From: Bacteroidota bacterium
GTDB lineage: Bacteria > Bacteroidota > Bacteroidia > Bacteroidales > Porphyromonadaceae
DNA: 64,000 bases
Direction: 5' to 3'
Assembly: GCA_023396255.1 (NCBI GenBank)
Contig: JAEWWU010000019.1
Coordinates: forward strand, 131,229 to 195,228
Both the position numbers and the translations under genes were made by a program. This document shows positions 27,437 to 36,558 of this stretch, in pieces. How positions within the stretch are numbered: the stretch's first letter is position 1; each line of letters opens with the position of its first letter. Below the pieces are notes generated by a model. It worked only from the letters and a program-made list of their open reading frames with translations, made no database searches and was not told the DNA's origin.

Positions 27437-27754
27437 ATGTACGCAATTGTAGAAATCAAAGGACAACAGTTCAAGGTTGAGGAAGGACGCAAACTGTTTG
27501 TTCACCACATCAAAGATGTGGAAAGCGGAGCTGAAGTAGAATTCGACCGCGTTATGCTCGTAGACCGTGAAGGATCTGTGACGATTGGGACTCCCGTTGT
27601 AAGCGGAGCAAAGGTGGTTTGCGAAGTGGTTACTCCTCTTGTAAAGGGAGATAAGGTTCTTGTCTTTCATAAAAAAAGGAGAAAAGGTTATCGTAAATTG
27701 AACGGACACCGTCAACAGTTTACGGAAGTGAGAGTTAAACAAGTTGTTGCATAA
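27437..27754 (+). CDS. rplU: 50S ribosomal protein L21
   Basis: The 105-residue protein is full length for L21: MYAIVEIKGQQFKVEEGRKL at the start, the central VMLVDREGSVTIGTP, and the basic KKRRKGYRKLNGHRQ near the C-terminus that contacts 23S rRNA. It is a component of the large ribosomal subunit. rpmA follows after 37 bases, the near-universal L21-L27 pair, so the two form one operon driven by the promoter box at 27340 and ended by the strong hairpin at 28091. Confidence 0.98.
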   Translation: MYAIVEIKGQQFKVEEGRKLFVHHIKDVESGAEVEFDRVMLVDREGSVTIGTPVVSGAKVVCEVVTPLVKGDKVLVFHKKRRKGYRKLNGHRQQFTEVRVKQVVA

Positions 27755-27791
27755 ACAAGCCTACGGTTTGTGATTTAAAGCATTAAGCATC

Positions 27792-28052
27792 ATGGCACAT
27801 AAAAAAGGAGTAGGTAGTTCTAAAAACGGACGCGAATCCGAAAGCAAACGATTGGGAGTGAAAATTTATGGTGGTCAAGACGTCAAAGCCGGGAACATCA
27901 TCGTACGCCAACGCGGTACACAGCACCACCCCGGAGACAATGTAGGTATGGGGAAAGATCATACTCTCTTTGCTCTCGTTGATGGAAAGGTTGTTTTTAC
28001 TCGTAAAAGAAACGATCGTACTTACGTATCTGTTGTACAACCGGAAGCATAA
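27792..28052 (+). CDS. rpmA: 50S ribosomal protein L27
   Basis: The 86-residue protein begins MAHKKGVGSSKNGRESESKR, the conserved N-terminus of L27 that reaches toward the peptidyl-transferase centre, and continues with LGVKIYGGQ and IIVRQRGTQHHPG. There is no N-terminal propeptide of the Firmicutes type: the protein starts directly at MAHKKG. It is the second gene of the rplU-rpmA operon. Confidence 0.98.
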   Translation: MAHKKGVGSSKNGRESESKRLGVKIYGGQDVKAGNIIVRQRGTQHHPGDNVGMGKDHTLFALVDGKVVFTRKRNDRTYVSVVQPEA

Positions 28053-28090
28053 GCGCAATAGAGACAATCATTGTGGCTCTTGTTGATTAG

Positions 28091-28140
28091 AGCGCAAAAA
28101 ATAGGGTCAAGAAGTTTTTCTTGACCCTATTTTTTGCGCT
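28091..28140 (+). terminator. Terminator of rplU-rpmA
   Basis: A perfect inverted repeat: AGCGCAAAAAATAGGGTCAA and its complement TTGACCCTATTTTTTGCGCT, extended by GAA/TTC at the loop. The stem is over 20 bp with its T-run inside the 3' arm. Confidence 0.9.
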
Positions 28141-28597
28141 GGGACTCACGTTAAACGACGTTCTCAACCAGAAAAATTTGAGCTATACGCCCTTAACCAA
28201 TTATACAATAGACACTTGTACCAACACTTTGGATTCATACGCCGAAAATTTCATCGTTTGCCATTGTCGAATCAAAGCACAAATATTTCTTTTCAAAAGG
28301 GAGAAAGAGTATTACATTTTCGTATAGATCAGTAATTCAAGCTCTTCAAAACAAAGAAATACCCTATTACAACTTCTTTATGAGATTACACTTCAAATAA
28401 AAATTCATACTCTCCTAATAAAAAAGAAGAATGAGGTTTTAACTGATTTATACACACTCAGCACAGACAATGGAGGAAGTAAAAAAATCTACCAAAAGAA
28501 AAGGACAAATTACAATTATCCGCGAGAACAATCCACTTCCCTTTTTACTCTGTTCACAATAATCTCTTTCTCTGAGAAAGCTACACTTTACCATAAA
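28141..28597. other. Intergenic region, nothing recognised
   Basis: About 450 AT-rich bases between the rplU-rpmA terminator and the panB terminator. No convincing gene, promoter or repeat is seen. Confidence 0.5.
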
Positions 28598-28633
28598 AAA
28601 AGCCCCGTACTCCTCCGTACGAGACTTTTTTCA
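28598..28633 (-). terminator. Terminator of panB
   Basis: On the minus strand CGTAC and GTACG close a small loop within GTCTCGTACGGAGG, followed by GGGGC and seven T. Confidence 0.7.
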
Positions 28634-28652
28634 GTACAATGTTGAGTAAAAA

Positions 28653-29474
28653 TCAATACTGCTCTTCTTCGTTGGGAAAATCGCCTTTCTTAACATCTTC
28701 TATATAGCTTTGAACAGCTCTACTCATTATTCCATTCAAATCAGCATAACGGCGCAGAAAACGAGGGCTAAAGTTTTGAGTTATGCCCAACATATCGTGC
28801 ATAACAAGAACTTGTCCATCCACTTCTCCCCCCGCACCAATTCCTATAACAGGGATATGTAACTGTCCGCTTACCTCTCCCGCAAGCTTTGCTGGTATTT
28901 TTTCCAAAACAAGAGCAAAACAACCCAACTCTTGCAAAAGAAGAGCATCGGAGAGCAATTTTTCAGCCTCTTCTCCCTCCTTGGCGCGAACGGTGTAAGA
29001 CCCAAATTTATTGATAGACTGCGGCATCAAGCCCAAATGCCCCATAATGGGGATTCCTGCCGATAAAATTCTTTCGACAGATTCTTTTATCTCTGCCCCA
29101 CCCTCCATCTTTATGGCATCGGCGTGGGTTATTTTCATCACCTTGATAGCAGACTCTAATGCGATCTTAGAGTTTCCTTGATAAGAACCAAAAGGTAAAT
29201 CCACAACAACAAGAGCACGTCGAACGGCTTTCATTACCGATTTGCCGTGATAGATCATCTGATCCAACGTTATCGGTAGCGTTGTGGTATTGCCTGCCAT
29301 TACATTGGACGCAGAGTCTCCCACCAAAATAACATCCATTCCTGCATCATCTATAATTCGTGCAGAGGAGTAATCGTACGATGTAAGCATAGAGATCTTT
29401 TCCCCTCTTTGCTTCATCTCAATAAGCCGCTGCGTTGTGACCTTTCTACTATCTGTTGGTTGGTAAGTAGACAT
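28653..29474 (-). CDS. panB: 3-methyl-2-oxobutanoate hydroxymethyltransferase
   Basis: PanB converts alpha-ketoisovalerate and 5,10-methylene-tetrahydrofolate to ketopantoate, the first committed step of pantothenate and CoA synthesis. The 273-residue protein has the family signatures: ISMLTSYDYSSARIIDDAG near the N-terminus, VILVGDSASNVMAG with the metal-binding Asp, VVDLPFGSY, IKMEGGAEI, and GHLGLMPQS. VIGIGAGGEVDGQVLVMHDM is the C-terminal signature. The length is normal. It is transcribed alone, between its own terminator and guaA on the same strand. panC and panD are not in this window. Confidence 0.97.
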   Translation of the reverse strand: MSTYQPTDSRKVTTQRLIEMKQRGEKISMLTSYDYSSARIIDDAGMDVILVGDSASNVMAGNTTTLPITLDQMIYHGKSVMKAVRRALVVVDLPFGSYQGNSKIALESAIKVMKITHADAIKMEGGAEIKESVERILSAGIPIMGHLGLMPQSINKFGSYTVRAKEGEEAEKLLSDALLLQELGCFALVLEKIPAKLAGEVSGQLHIPVIGIGAGGEVDGQVLVMHDMLGITQNFSPRFLRRYADLNGIMSRAVQSYIEDVKKGDFPNEEEQY

Positions 29475-29571
29475 AAAATGCTCTTTTTATTCCAATCGCT
29501 CCCCCTTAGTTCTACAAGAGCAAATTAGGAAATCCTAAATAAAAATTGACAAAAGAATTACAAACAAAGAA

Positions 29572-29592
29572 GCCCCTTCCTTGAGAAGGGGC
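29572..29592 (-). terminator. Terminator of guaA
   Basis: GCCCCTT and AAGGGGC close a 7-base loop just after the guaA stop; T-rich sequence flanks both sides, so it may work in either direction. Confidence 0.7.
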
Positions 29593-29600
29593 ATCCTTTT

Positions 29601-31118
29601 TTACTCCCATTCTATGGTTGCCGGTGGTTTTGACGAAATATCGTAGCAAACCCTGTTCACCCCTCTAACCTTATTGATTATTTCATTGGAAACTCCCGCC
29701 AAAAACTCATACGGCAATCGGCTCCAATCTGCACTCATAGCATCTACACTTGTTACAGCTCTCAATGCCACTGTATATTCATAAGTACGTTCATCTCCCA
29801 TAACGCCAACCGAACGAATAGGCAAAAGAATTGCTCCTGCCTGCCAAACCTTGTCATACAACCCTTCTTTTCGGAGAGCGGAGATATAGACATTGTCTGC
29901 TTGCTGTAAAATAGCTACCTTTTCCGGAGTTACTTCTCCCAAAATACGAATACCCAATCCCGGTCCCGGGAAAGGATGACGGTACAACAAATGCTTAGCC
30001 ATACCCAATGCTTCTCCAACGCGACGAACCTCGTCCTTGAAGAGATGCTTAAGAGGCTCTACCAGATGCAAATTCATCCGTTCTGGCAATCCCCCCACAT
30101 TGTGGTGGCTCTTAATTACAGTACCTGTTATATTGACCGATTCTATTATGTCCGGGTAAATAGTTCCTTGCCCAAGCCATCTGACATCAGTTATCTTCTT
30201 GGCTTCCTCTTCAAATACATCTATAAAGAGTTTTCCGATTATTTTGCGCTTTTGTTCTGGATCTGAAATACCACGGAGGGCTTCAAAATAGCGATCTGAA
30301 GCATTGATACAGCGAACATTAAGTCCCAAATGTTGATAATCGGCCATTACCTGCTCTGCCTCTTTATAACGCATCAATCCGTGATCGACAAAAATACAGC
30401 TGAGACGATCTCCTATGGCACGATGCAAAAGAACAGCTGCAACAGAACTATCAACCCCTCCACTCAAAGCCAAGATAACTCGGTCTTGCCCCAAAACATT
30501 TTGCAGCTCTCGAACAGTACTATCTATAAAAGTGTCTGGAGTCCAATTCCCCTTTACACCACATATACCTACGAAATTCTCCAGAAGCTTAGTTCCTTCT
30601 TGAGAATGCTGGGCTTCCGGATGAAACTGCACTCCCCAAGTTTGCTCTCCGGGAACACGAAAAGCTGCATTGGCAACATTTTCTGTTGATGCTATCACAG
30701 AAAAATCTTCAGGCAACTGTGTAATGGTATCTCCGTGAGACATCCACACAGTACTCTCAAGACTCATGCCCTGCAACAAAGGATCTTCTACTATCTTACG
30801 CAAACGAGCCGCTCCATACTCCCTTGTTTCGCTAGACTCGACCGTTCCCCCTGCTTGTTGCACCATACTCTGCGCCCCGTAGCAAATACCCAAAAGAGGA
30901 AGGCGTCCTCTAAGAGCCATTATATCTGTACGAAAGGCCTTAGGATCATATACTGAAAAAGGGCTCCCCGAAAGGATAATTCCCTTGATTCCGGTAAGAT
31001 CTTGAGGCAATTTATTGTATGGAACAATTTCACAATATGTATTAAGGTCTCTAAGACGTCGACCTATTAGTTGGGTGGTTTGAGAACCAAAATCTAATAT
31101 TAAAATCTGCTCTTGCAT
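29601..31118 (-). CDS. guaA: GMP synthase (glutamine-hydrolysing)
   Basis: GuaA aminates XMP to GMP using glutamine and ATP. The 505-residue protein has the class I glutamine amidotransferase half first: ILILDFGSQTTQLIGRR, the catalytic Cys79 in LLGICYGAQ, and the His-Glu pair in GVQFHPEAQHS. The ATP-pyrophosphatase half follows with the PP-loop LSGGVDSSV, and the C-terminal dimerisation domain carries RHPFPGPGLGIRILGE and ends DISSKPPATIEWE. All motifs are intact. A minus-strand TACCTTTG box lies about 100 bases upstream at 31219-31226. Confidence 0.98.
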   Translation of the reverse strand: MQEQILILDFGSQTTQLIGRRLRDLNTYCEIVPYNKLPQDLTGIKGIILSGSPFSVYDPKAFRTDIMALRGRLPLLGICYGAQSMVQQAGGTVESSETREYGAARLRKIVEDPLLQGMSLESTVWMSHGDTITQLPEDFSVIASTENVANAAFRVPGEQTWGVQFHPEAQHSQEGTKLLENFVGICGVKGNWTPDTFIDSTVRELQNVLGQDRVILALSGGVDSSVAAVLLHRAIGDRLSCIFVDHGLMRYKEAEQVMADYQHLGLNVRCINASDRYFEALRGISDPEQKRKIIGKLFIDVFEEEAKKITDVRWLGQGTIYPDIIESVNITGTVIKSHHNVGGLPERMNLHLVEPLKHLFKDEVRRVGEALGMAKHLLYRHPFPGPGLGIRILGEVTPEKVAILQQADNVYISALRKEGLYDKVWQAGAILLPIRSVGVMGDERTYEYTVALRAVTSVDAMSADWSRLPYEFLAGVSNEIINKVRGVNRVCYDISSKPPATIEWE

Positions 31119-31218
31119 CCGAGTTTATATGAGGATTACTATTTACTTTTCCTATACTAGTTGAGGGCATTAACCGAACATTTACTCATCCCAACTACGT
31201 GGTCAACAAACTGACGCA

Positions 31219-31226
31219 CAAAGGTA
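31219..31226 (-). promoter_or_regulatory. -7 promoter box for guaA
   Basis: The minus strand reads TACCTTTG, an exact TAnnTTTG match about 100 bases before the guaA start. No clear -33 element. Confidence 0.5.
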
Positions 31227-31667
31227 GTGTTTTTATCACAATGGAAAAGCTATGCTTTTAAATCGAAACAGATACTGTTTCAATTACGATAGCAACAAGA
31301 TGAGAATTATTATCTCTGTAAGTTTCTTTTTCTATCAGCCGTAATTTTCGCTATCAAACATTCAAAGAAAACATTATCCATTGCCAAGATAAAGCAAAAT
31401 CCAACGAAAACAATCACACAAATATGCACAATCTTGAATCCTCTTGACACATTTTCAGATTTTGTGTCCCCGCACCCCAACAGATAGTTGATAAGGCAAG
31501 AGAACATCCTTTGACAACACAAGAGATTAAATTAAGGAGAGTACTAATATCTTATTCTTATCGAACTATCATCTCGTCCAAGATCAATGGGGGCATAAAT
31601 ATTAGAATTAGTAGATTTTTAATTTAAATCCACATCAAAAGATCTCAACTCTATATTAAATACAAAA

Positions 31668-31703
31668 GAGGGCTATACCAATTGGTACAACCCCCCCCTC
31701 TAT
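31668..31703 (-). terminator. Terminator of the exbB-exbD operon
   Basis: GAGGGCTATACC and GGTACAACCCCCCCCTC form an imperfect stem around AATT; on the minus strand the 5' arm is G-rich and TTTT follows the 3' arm. Confidence 0.6.
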
Positions 31704-31738
31704 AAAAACTCCTTATTAATCTTCCATCAAAACTTACT

Positions 31739-32212
31739 TTACTGAACAGACTTACGAGCCGAATAAGAAATATTCAAAGCATCCGCTCGACGAAGTTCAT
31801 ACTTGATGTCTGATATAATTTTCATCTTGGTATCTGCATCTGCCTTTATAGAAACAGTCATCAACTTGCGACGCTCATCGTCTATCTTTCCTTCCTCCTG
31901 CTTTACGTAAGAGTAAACAGCCTGAGGGTTTTGAGCAATCTGGTCATTCAACTGAATGGCAGAGGTCGTCCCGAACTTCTTTTCCAAGGAAGGAATAGGT
32001 TTTCCCACGTAGATAAAGGTTACGAGGCTTTTTTCCTCCAATTTTGTGAGTTCCGTTGCACGAGGTAAATTTTGAAACCTAACCTTGGGGGTTACCTCAC
32101 GAATGCTCGTTACCATCATAATAAAGAACAAGAAGGCAAAGATCAAGTCAGGAAGTGATGACGTATTGAGTTCGGGCATTTCCCTTCCCCCAGCTTTACT
32201 AAACTTTCCCAT
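31739..32212 (-). CDS. ExbD/TolR family biopolymer transporter
   Basis: The 157-residue protein has a single N-terminal membrane helix at about 20-40 (SLPDLIFAFLFFIMMVTSI) carrying the Asp (LPDLIF) that is protonated in ExbD/TolR, and a periplasmic domain. It is the second of two exbD-like genes and the last of the four-gene unit, 21 bases after the other exbD. With ExbB it would form a proton-driven motor that energises TonB-dependent outer-membrane transport. Its short extramembrane domain and order match the common Bacteroidota exbB-hyp-exbD-exbD arrangement. Confidence 0.9.
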   Translation of the reverse strand: MGKFSKAGGREMPELNTSSLPDLIFAFLFFIMMVTSIREVTPKVRFQNLPRATELTKLEEKSLVTFIYVGKPIPSLEKKFGTTSAIQLNDQIAQNPQAVYSYVKQEEGKIDDERRKLMTVSIKADADTKMKIISDIKYELRRADALNISYSARKSVQ

Positions 32213-32233
32213 AGTAATTTTCCTTCTATATTC

Positions 32234-32842
32234 TTATTGGTTAGACAAAGGCATCTCTGAAATATGCATTGGATAAGCATCTACGATAGCTTTTTGCATA
32301 TCCGGAGAAAGTTCATTGAACGGTCTGCGGAATTTCTCCAATGCAAACTTATCCCACACCTCATTGTAAGCTTTGAGGAGTTGATCTTGAACGTTTATGT
32401 ACATCTGATAGCTCGTTTCCACCTCACTCTTGAGAGAAATTGCATAGCTTGAAGTTGTAACAGTTACATTACCCAACCCTTCTACCATACGAGTTTCCTT
32501 TTCGGGCAAAGTCGGATCGTTCTGAGGGTTTGTAATAAACTCTACAGCACGATCTTTAAGCTGATCCAGAGGAACAATAACTGTAACATCTGCTCCAGAG
32601 GCATTCTTGCGCAAAACGGCAATTTGATCTTGACGATTTACAAGAACACGCATAATATTACGGTCATTGATCTCGATATCATTCTTTTGTTGTTCTTTAG
32701 GTGCCAAAGGAGGAAGTCTCCTCTTCAGCCCCTGATCGGTATCCATTGAAGTAGTAATCAAGAAAAAGATCAGAAGAATAAAAGAGATATCGGCCATAGA
32801 CGATCCATTAATGGAAGGTACTTTTCTTTTCTTTTTAGCCAT
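32234..32842 (-). CDS. ExbD/TolR family biopolymer transporter, longer paralogue
   Basis: The 202-residue protein has a basic N-terminus (MAKKKRKVPS), then a membrane helix SSMADISFILLIFFLITTSM containing the conserved Asp (MADISF). The periplasmic part is longer than usual and has the RRLPP motif right after the helix, common in the Bacteroidota type. It starts 30 bases after the four-helix membrane protein gene and precedes the second exbD by 21 bases. Two different ExbD subunits in one operon suggest a mixed complex. Confidence 0.9.
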   Translation of the reverse strand: MAKKKRKVPSINGSSMADISFILLIFFLITTSMDTDQGLKRRLPPLAPKEQQKNDIEINDRNIMRVLVNRQDQIAVLRKNASGADVTVIVPLDQLKDRAVEFITNPQNDPTLPEKETRMVEGLGNVTVTTSSYAISLKSEVETSYQMYINVQDQLLKAYNEVWDKFALEKFRRPFNELSPDMQKAIVDAYPMHISEMPLSNQ

Positions 32843-32872
32843 TGCTCTCTACTGATTTTTTAGTGATTATAC

Positions 32873-33346
32873 TTACTTCTTGAAGAACTTACTAACAGAA
32901 CTCCAAACAATTGCGGCCAAAGTCAAGCCTCCTAAAGTATAGATCGTGAACAAGCACATATCTATAACTTTAAGCCAACCGGCTGTGTTGTACTTTTGTG
33001 AGTCTTCTCCAATAAAGGGCAACTCAGTTGCATCTCCTATTGCATAAGTAACAAGCAAAATAACTCCCAATGCCACAATCATAAATAGATTGGTCAAAGC
33101 CTTTTTGCGGTTTACCTTAAAACTGTTGAAAAAACCCAACAAGGTAAAACAAACTGTTGCAACAATTACTGCACCTATGAGGACGTACACCCAACCAAGA
33201 AGTAACCCGGTTTGGAGATATTCTTTGTTTCCGGAAGGATCTACCTCACTTCCTCCAAAAAAGAAGGTAAGGCACGCAACCAGAGACACCGCCAGTAACC
33301 CTAACAAGGTCCAACTGGAGACTTTTCTGATTTTAGTTACTGCCAT
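32873..33346 (-). CDS. Four-helix membrane protein of the exb operon
   Basis: The 157-residue protein has four predicted membrane segments, at about 12-30, 48-70, 85-103 and 128-150, and a short basic cytoplasmic loop (NSFKVNRKKALTN). No catalytic motif is present and I cannot name the family. It sits between exbB (6 bases upstream) and the first exbD (30 bases downstream), a position where Bacteroidota commonly encode such a protein. That conservation suggests an accessory subunit or assembly factor of the proton-channel complex; this is inferred from position only. Confidence 0.75.
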   Translation of the reverse strand: MAVTKIRKVSSWTLLGLLAVSLVACLTFFFGGSEVDPSGNKEYLQTGLLLGWVYVLIGAVIVATVCFTLLGFFNSFKVNRKKALTNLFMIVALGVILLVTYAIGDATELPFIGEDSQKYNTAGWLKVIDMCLFTIYTLGGLTLAAIVWSSVSKFFKK

Positions 33347-33352
33347 TGTGTA

Positions 33353-34195
33353 TTACTTTTTAAGAAGGTTATACTTAATAACCATATCAATTAGAGAGAT
33401 AGAAGCATCTTCCATCTTGTTGATGATAGTCTCTACCTTAGAAAGGATGTAGTTGTAGAAAACCTGCAAGATCATCGCTACGATAAGACCTCCGATCGTA
33501 GTAATAAGGGCTACTTTCATACCACCGGCAACAACCGTCGGGCTAATATCTCCAACTTTCTCAATTTTATCGAAAGCAAGAACCATACCGATCACAGTTC
33601 CCAAGAATCCCAAAGAAGGAGCAAGAGCTATGAAAAGAGTTATCCAAGAAAGGTTCTTTTCCAAAAGACCACCTTGAACACCTCCATAAGAAACGATAGC
33701 ACGTTCTACAACATCCACTCCGTGATTCAAACGCATCAAAGCTTGGTAAGCAATAGAAGCCACCGGACCACGAGTATCGCGAGCAATATTCTTAGCACCT
33801 TCTACATCACCACGTTCCAAAGCTTTTTCGATTTGGGCGAGGAACGTCTTAGTGTTGGTATCAGCAAGGTTGAGATAAATGATACGTTCCAAGCAAAGAG
33901 CAAGACCAATGATCAAGGTCAAAGCAATAAGTGCCATAAAATCTGCACCACCTTGGATGAACTTCGTTTTAAGAGCCTGGTGAAAAGAAGCTTCCTCAGC
34001 TACTTCCTGCTCAGGAGAAGCCTCAGTAGTCTCTGTTTCTGCAGCAACAGTTTGAACTGCGTCTGTAGAATCTGATTGAACAGCCTCTGTAGCAGCTGAA
34101 GCCCCACCTTGTTCAGGAGCTTGAGCCAAAGCTGTAGCATTAAGACCTAACGCAAGAAAGGCCATGCAAGAGATGGTTGCGAAAATCTTTTTCAT
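33353..34195 (-). CDS. exbB: MotA/TolQ/ExbB proton channel protein
   Basis: The 280-residue protein has an N-terminal signal-like helix ending ATALAQAP and an acidic, Ala/Thr/Glu-rich periplasmic stretch (about 25-70) before three membrane helices at about 87-107, 178-200 and 225-250. The TolQ/ExbB signature is visible in LSWITLFIALAPSLGFLGTV and the following IGMVLAFDKIE. It is the first gene of the exbB-hyp-exbD-exbD operon and would supply proton-motive force to TonB-dependent receptors such as HmuR. tRNA-Ser lies immediately upstream on the same strand. Confidence 0.9.
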   Translation of the reverse strand: MKKIFATISCMAFLALGLNATALAQAPEQGGASAATEAVQSDSTDAVQTVAAETETTEASPEQEVAEEASFHQALKTKFIQGGADFMALIALTLIIGLALCLERIIYLNLADTNTKTFLAQIEKALERGDVEGAKNIARDTRGPVASIAYQALMRLNHGVDVVERAIVSYGGVQGGLLEKNLSWITLFIALAPSLGFLGTVIGMVLAFDKIEKVGDISPTVVAGGMKVALITTIGGLIVAMILQVFYNYILSKVETIINKMEDASISLIDMVIKYNLLKK

Positions 34196-34279
34196 CGTGA
34201 TTTTGTTTAGATTAGTATTTTCCGTTTATTATTAATTTTTTCGTAAACAATCTGTATGAGGATATTTACATTCCTAATG

Positions 34280-34367
34280 CGGAGAGAGCGGGATTCGAAC
34301 CCGCGAAACGCTTTTGGCGTTTACACACTTTCCAGGCGTGCCTCTTCAACCACTCGAGCACCTCTCC
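34280..34367 (-). tRNA. tRNA-Ser (anticodon GGA)
   Basis: A class II tRNA of 88 bases: acceptor GGAGAGG/TCTCTCC, anticodon stem CACGC/GTGTG with loop CTGGAAA (anticodon GGA), long variable arm AAACGCC/GGCGTTT-type, and T-arm GCGGG-TTCGAAT-CCCGC. Discriminator G, typical for serine. Confidence 0.95.
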
Positions 34368-34406
34368 CTAACCAATTATCGCCCCTCATAGACGAGAACG
34401 ACCCTG

Positions 34407-34436
34407 CAAATATAACGCAAAAGTTTCAAATACAAA
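34407..34436 (-). promoter_or_regulatory. Promoter of tRNA-Ser
   Basis: On the minus strand TTTG (34436-34433), an 18-base spacer and TATATTTGC (34414-34406) match the consensus; the tRNA begins about 40 bases downstream. Confidence 0.6.
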
Positions 34437-34553
34437 GCCTACTCTCTAAAAAGCAACAGCCTACGAAATTTTAACCACTCTCTGTTGCTTCAAAGCGGTC
34501 TTCCATATGCTTTTCGATAGGCTTATTCCAAAACTTAGGATAGACTCTCTGCA

Positions 34554-35882
34554 TCATTCTTTCACTCGAGATCCGGATAAAGCATAATAAAGCATATAGA
34601 ACTCTCCTAATAAGATAATTATCCACGTGTAGTGCCATCCCCCAATAACATCCGCCAAGACCCCTTGAAGAAAAGGTAAAACAGCTCCACCAACCACTCC
34701 CATCATCAGGGCTCCGGTTCCTCGAGCTGTATAATGCCCCAAACCATCCGTTGCAAGAGCAAATATGGCACCCCACATTACAGAGTGGCACAACCCGGTC
34801 AAAATAAGACCTATTAAATTCAGTGTTATTTTGATTTCCATTACACCAACATTGAGGGAGAATGAGGATGCCCCAAGCAGATAAAAAGAAATCATTAGAA
34901 CAATTGCCAAAGAAGTGGATACTGCCAGCAACACTCTTGCGTTAACTCTACTCAAAAAACTCCCCATCAAACGACCAATCAGCATAAAGAACCAATAAAT
35001 AGAAGCCAAAGAAGCCGCCTCCGTTAGACTATATCCCAAGTCATCCATTGCGTAGTGATTTATATTGGCCCCCACGCAAACCTCTACTCCTACGTAGGTA
35101 AAAATAGCCACCACGCCCAAAGTTAGATGTCTAAAGCTCCAAACGCTGCGGGTCAAGGGCTTAGATTCGAAAGCCGTAGTACCCTCTATGTGGGGCAACT
35201 GTAAACGAGAAACAAGGGCTGACAAAAGAAGGATGGCAGCAAATAGGATACATAAAGGCAGCAAGATAGAAGAGATCTTTAAGTCAGCAACCTCTGCTCC
35301 TCGAAAAACTAAAAAAGAAACAAACAGCGGCCCAACAGCCGTCATAGTAGAATTGAAGGTTCCCGCTATGTTTTGCCTCTGAACCCCGGAGGTCCCTCGG
35401 ACATCGCAAGCAATTACGTAAGGATTAACAGAGGATTGCATATAAGTAAGCCCTGCTCCACACACAAAAGAACCTATCAGAAAAATAAAATAACTCAAGG
35501 GAATGGAGACACTACTACTTAACACTAGAGGAGATAAAGGAAGGTATTCAAACTGCAATGCAGATAATTCAAAAAAGGCTACTCCAAAAGCCAATAACAC
35601 CAGACCAAAAACGATCGTTTTCTTATAGCCGTTTCTATCCAAATATCTGGCGCTAACGGGTCCCATCAATAAATAGGCCAAGAAGAACGCAAAGTTGAGC
35701 AACGTAGCAAGAGCGTTATTCAGATGACCTGCACTTTGCAAAAACGCAGCCTTTATGGGAGCTTGAAACTGTTGATTGATACTCGTAATAAAACCAATCA
35801 AAGCCATCAGAACCACCATAGTTACGAATGGGAAAAGGTAATCGGTTCGGGTTCTTTCTTGAGAGGATAAGTGTGCTTTCAT
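34554..35882 (-). CDS. MFS transporter (sugar permease type)
   Basis: The 442-residue protein has about twelve membrane helices. The N-terminal half carries SINQQFQAPIKAAF and the loop 2-3 motif SARYLDRNGYKKT; the second half carries MLIGRLMGSFLSR. The overall pattern resembles the FHS/FucP-like sugar-proton symporters frequent in Bacteroidota, but the substrate cannot be assigned. It follows the HAD phosphatase gene by 43 bases and is probably the last gene of a dpp5-HAD-MFS transcript. No clear terminator is seen downstream before tRNA-Ser. Confidence 0.8.
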   Translation of the reverse strand: MKAHLSSQERTRTDYLFPFVTMVVLMALIGFITSINQQFQAPIKAAFLQSAGHLNNALATLLNFAFFLAYLLMGPVSARYLDRNGYKKTIVFGLVLLAFGVAFFELSALQFEYLPLSPLVLSSSVSIPLSYFIFLIGSFVCGAGLTYMQSSVNPYVIACDVRGTSGVQRQNIAGTFNSTMTAVGPLFVSFLVFRGAEVADLKISSILLPLCILFAAILLLSALVSRLQLPHIEGTTAFESKPLTRSVWSFRHLTLGVVAIFTYVGVEVCVGANINHYAMDDLGYSLTEAASLASIYWFFMLIGRLMGSFLSRVNARVLLAVSTSLAIVLMISFYLLGASSFSLNVGVMEIKITLNLIGLILTGLCHSVMWGAIFALATDGLGHYTARGTGALMMGVVGGAVLPFLQGVLADVIGGWHYTWIIILLGEFYMLYYALSGSRVKE

Positions 35883-35925
35883 TTCCTTCTAATTTATTTT
35901 CATCGTTAGTCCCTAAAGTTCTCTA

Positions 35926-36558
35926 CTAAAGAGTCATATCCAATTTTTCGTCAAGTTTGCCTCTCCAATCTTCTCCATTAACAGCCAAAAGAGTCTGAAA
36001 GCCCAATGAAAAAGCTGCTTCTATATTGGCAATGCTGTCATCTATAAAAAGTGTTTCAGCTGGGTCTATTTGGGAGTCTTCGATCATTTTAAGAAAAAAT
36101 TCATCATCCGGCTTAAGGGCGTGCCACTCGTTAGAAGCATACAAACGATCGACATAACTGCTCAATGTGCGTCCATTTGGCAAAAACCGCTCGCTATGCG
36201 CAAACTCCATAACAAATTGATTAGTATTACTCAGAATAAAAACCTGCTTGTGGGAACGCAACTTCTCTAAATACTCAAACTTGTATAGGGGAACCTGCTC
36301 CAAAAAACGATAAAATGCCTGCTCTATTTGCTCTATCGCAAAAGAGCGACCGGCGTGCTGTGACAATTTGTGCACAAACTCCACCTTATCAATAAGGCCC
36401 ATTTCCAACTCATAGAATAAACCTTTCTGTCGGTAAGGATTGAGCATTGTTTCTATGTCAGTTACCCCTAGTTCTTTGAAAGCTTTATAAGAGACCTCGG
36501 GGTTCAGGTGTACCAGAACGCCTCCGAGGTCAAATACTACTGTTTTTATCTCTTTCAT
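35926..36558 (-). CDS. HAD family hydrolase
   Basis: I start at the ATG at 36558, which overlaps the dpp5 stop as ATGA and argues for translational coupling; the upstream in-frame codon at 36570 is GTG. The roughly 210-residue protein has the HAD motifs in order: TVVFDLGGVLV (motif I; the second acidic position is replaced by Gly, as in many HAD-IA members), VFILSNTNQF (motif II), the Lys in ALKPDDEFF, and LFIDDSIANI (motif III/IV). These place it with YihX/epoxide-hydrolase-type HAD-IA phosphatases. The substrate is unknown, probably a small phosphorylated metabolite in the cytoplasm. Confidence 0.88.
   Translation of the reverse strand: MKEIKTVVFDLGGVLVHLNPEVSYKAFKELGVTDIETMLNPYRQKGLFYELEMGLIDKVEFVHKLSQHAGRSFAIEQIEQAFYRFLEQVPLYKFEYLEKLRSHKQVFILSNTNQFVMEFAHSERFLPNGRTLSSYVDRLYASNEWHALKPDDEFFLKMIEDSQIDPAETLFIDDSIANIEAAFSLGFQTLLAVNGEDWRGKLDEKLDMTL

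Larger units (their letters stand above)
31119..31738. other. Intergenic region between guaA and the exb operon
   Basis: Contains the guaA promoter box (31219-31226) and the exb operon terminator (31668-31703). The remaining AT-rich 450 bases show no supported gene. Confidence 0.5.

Noticed and set aside
28121..28327. 68-codon frame after rpmA
   Set aside because: It begins inside the rplU-rpmA terminator hairpin and has no family resemblance.
31310..31522. 70-codon frame between guaA and the exb operon
   Set aside because: No promoter, conserved motif or sensible neighbour; AT-rich composition like surrounding non-coding DNA.
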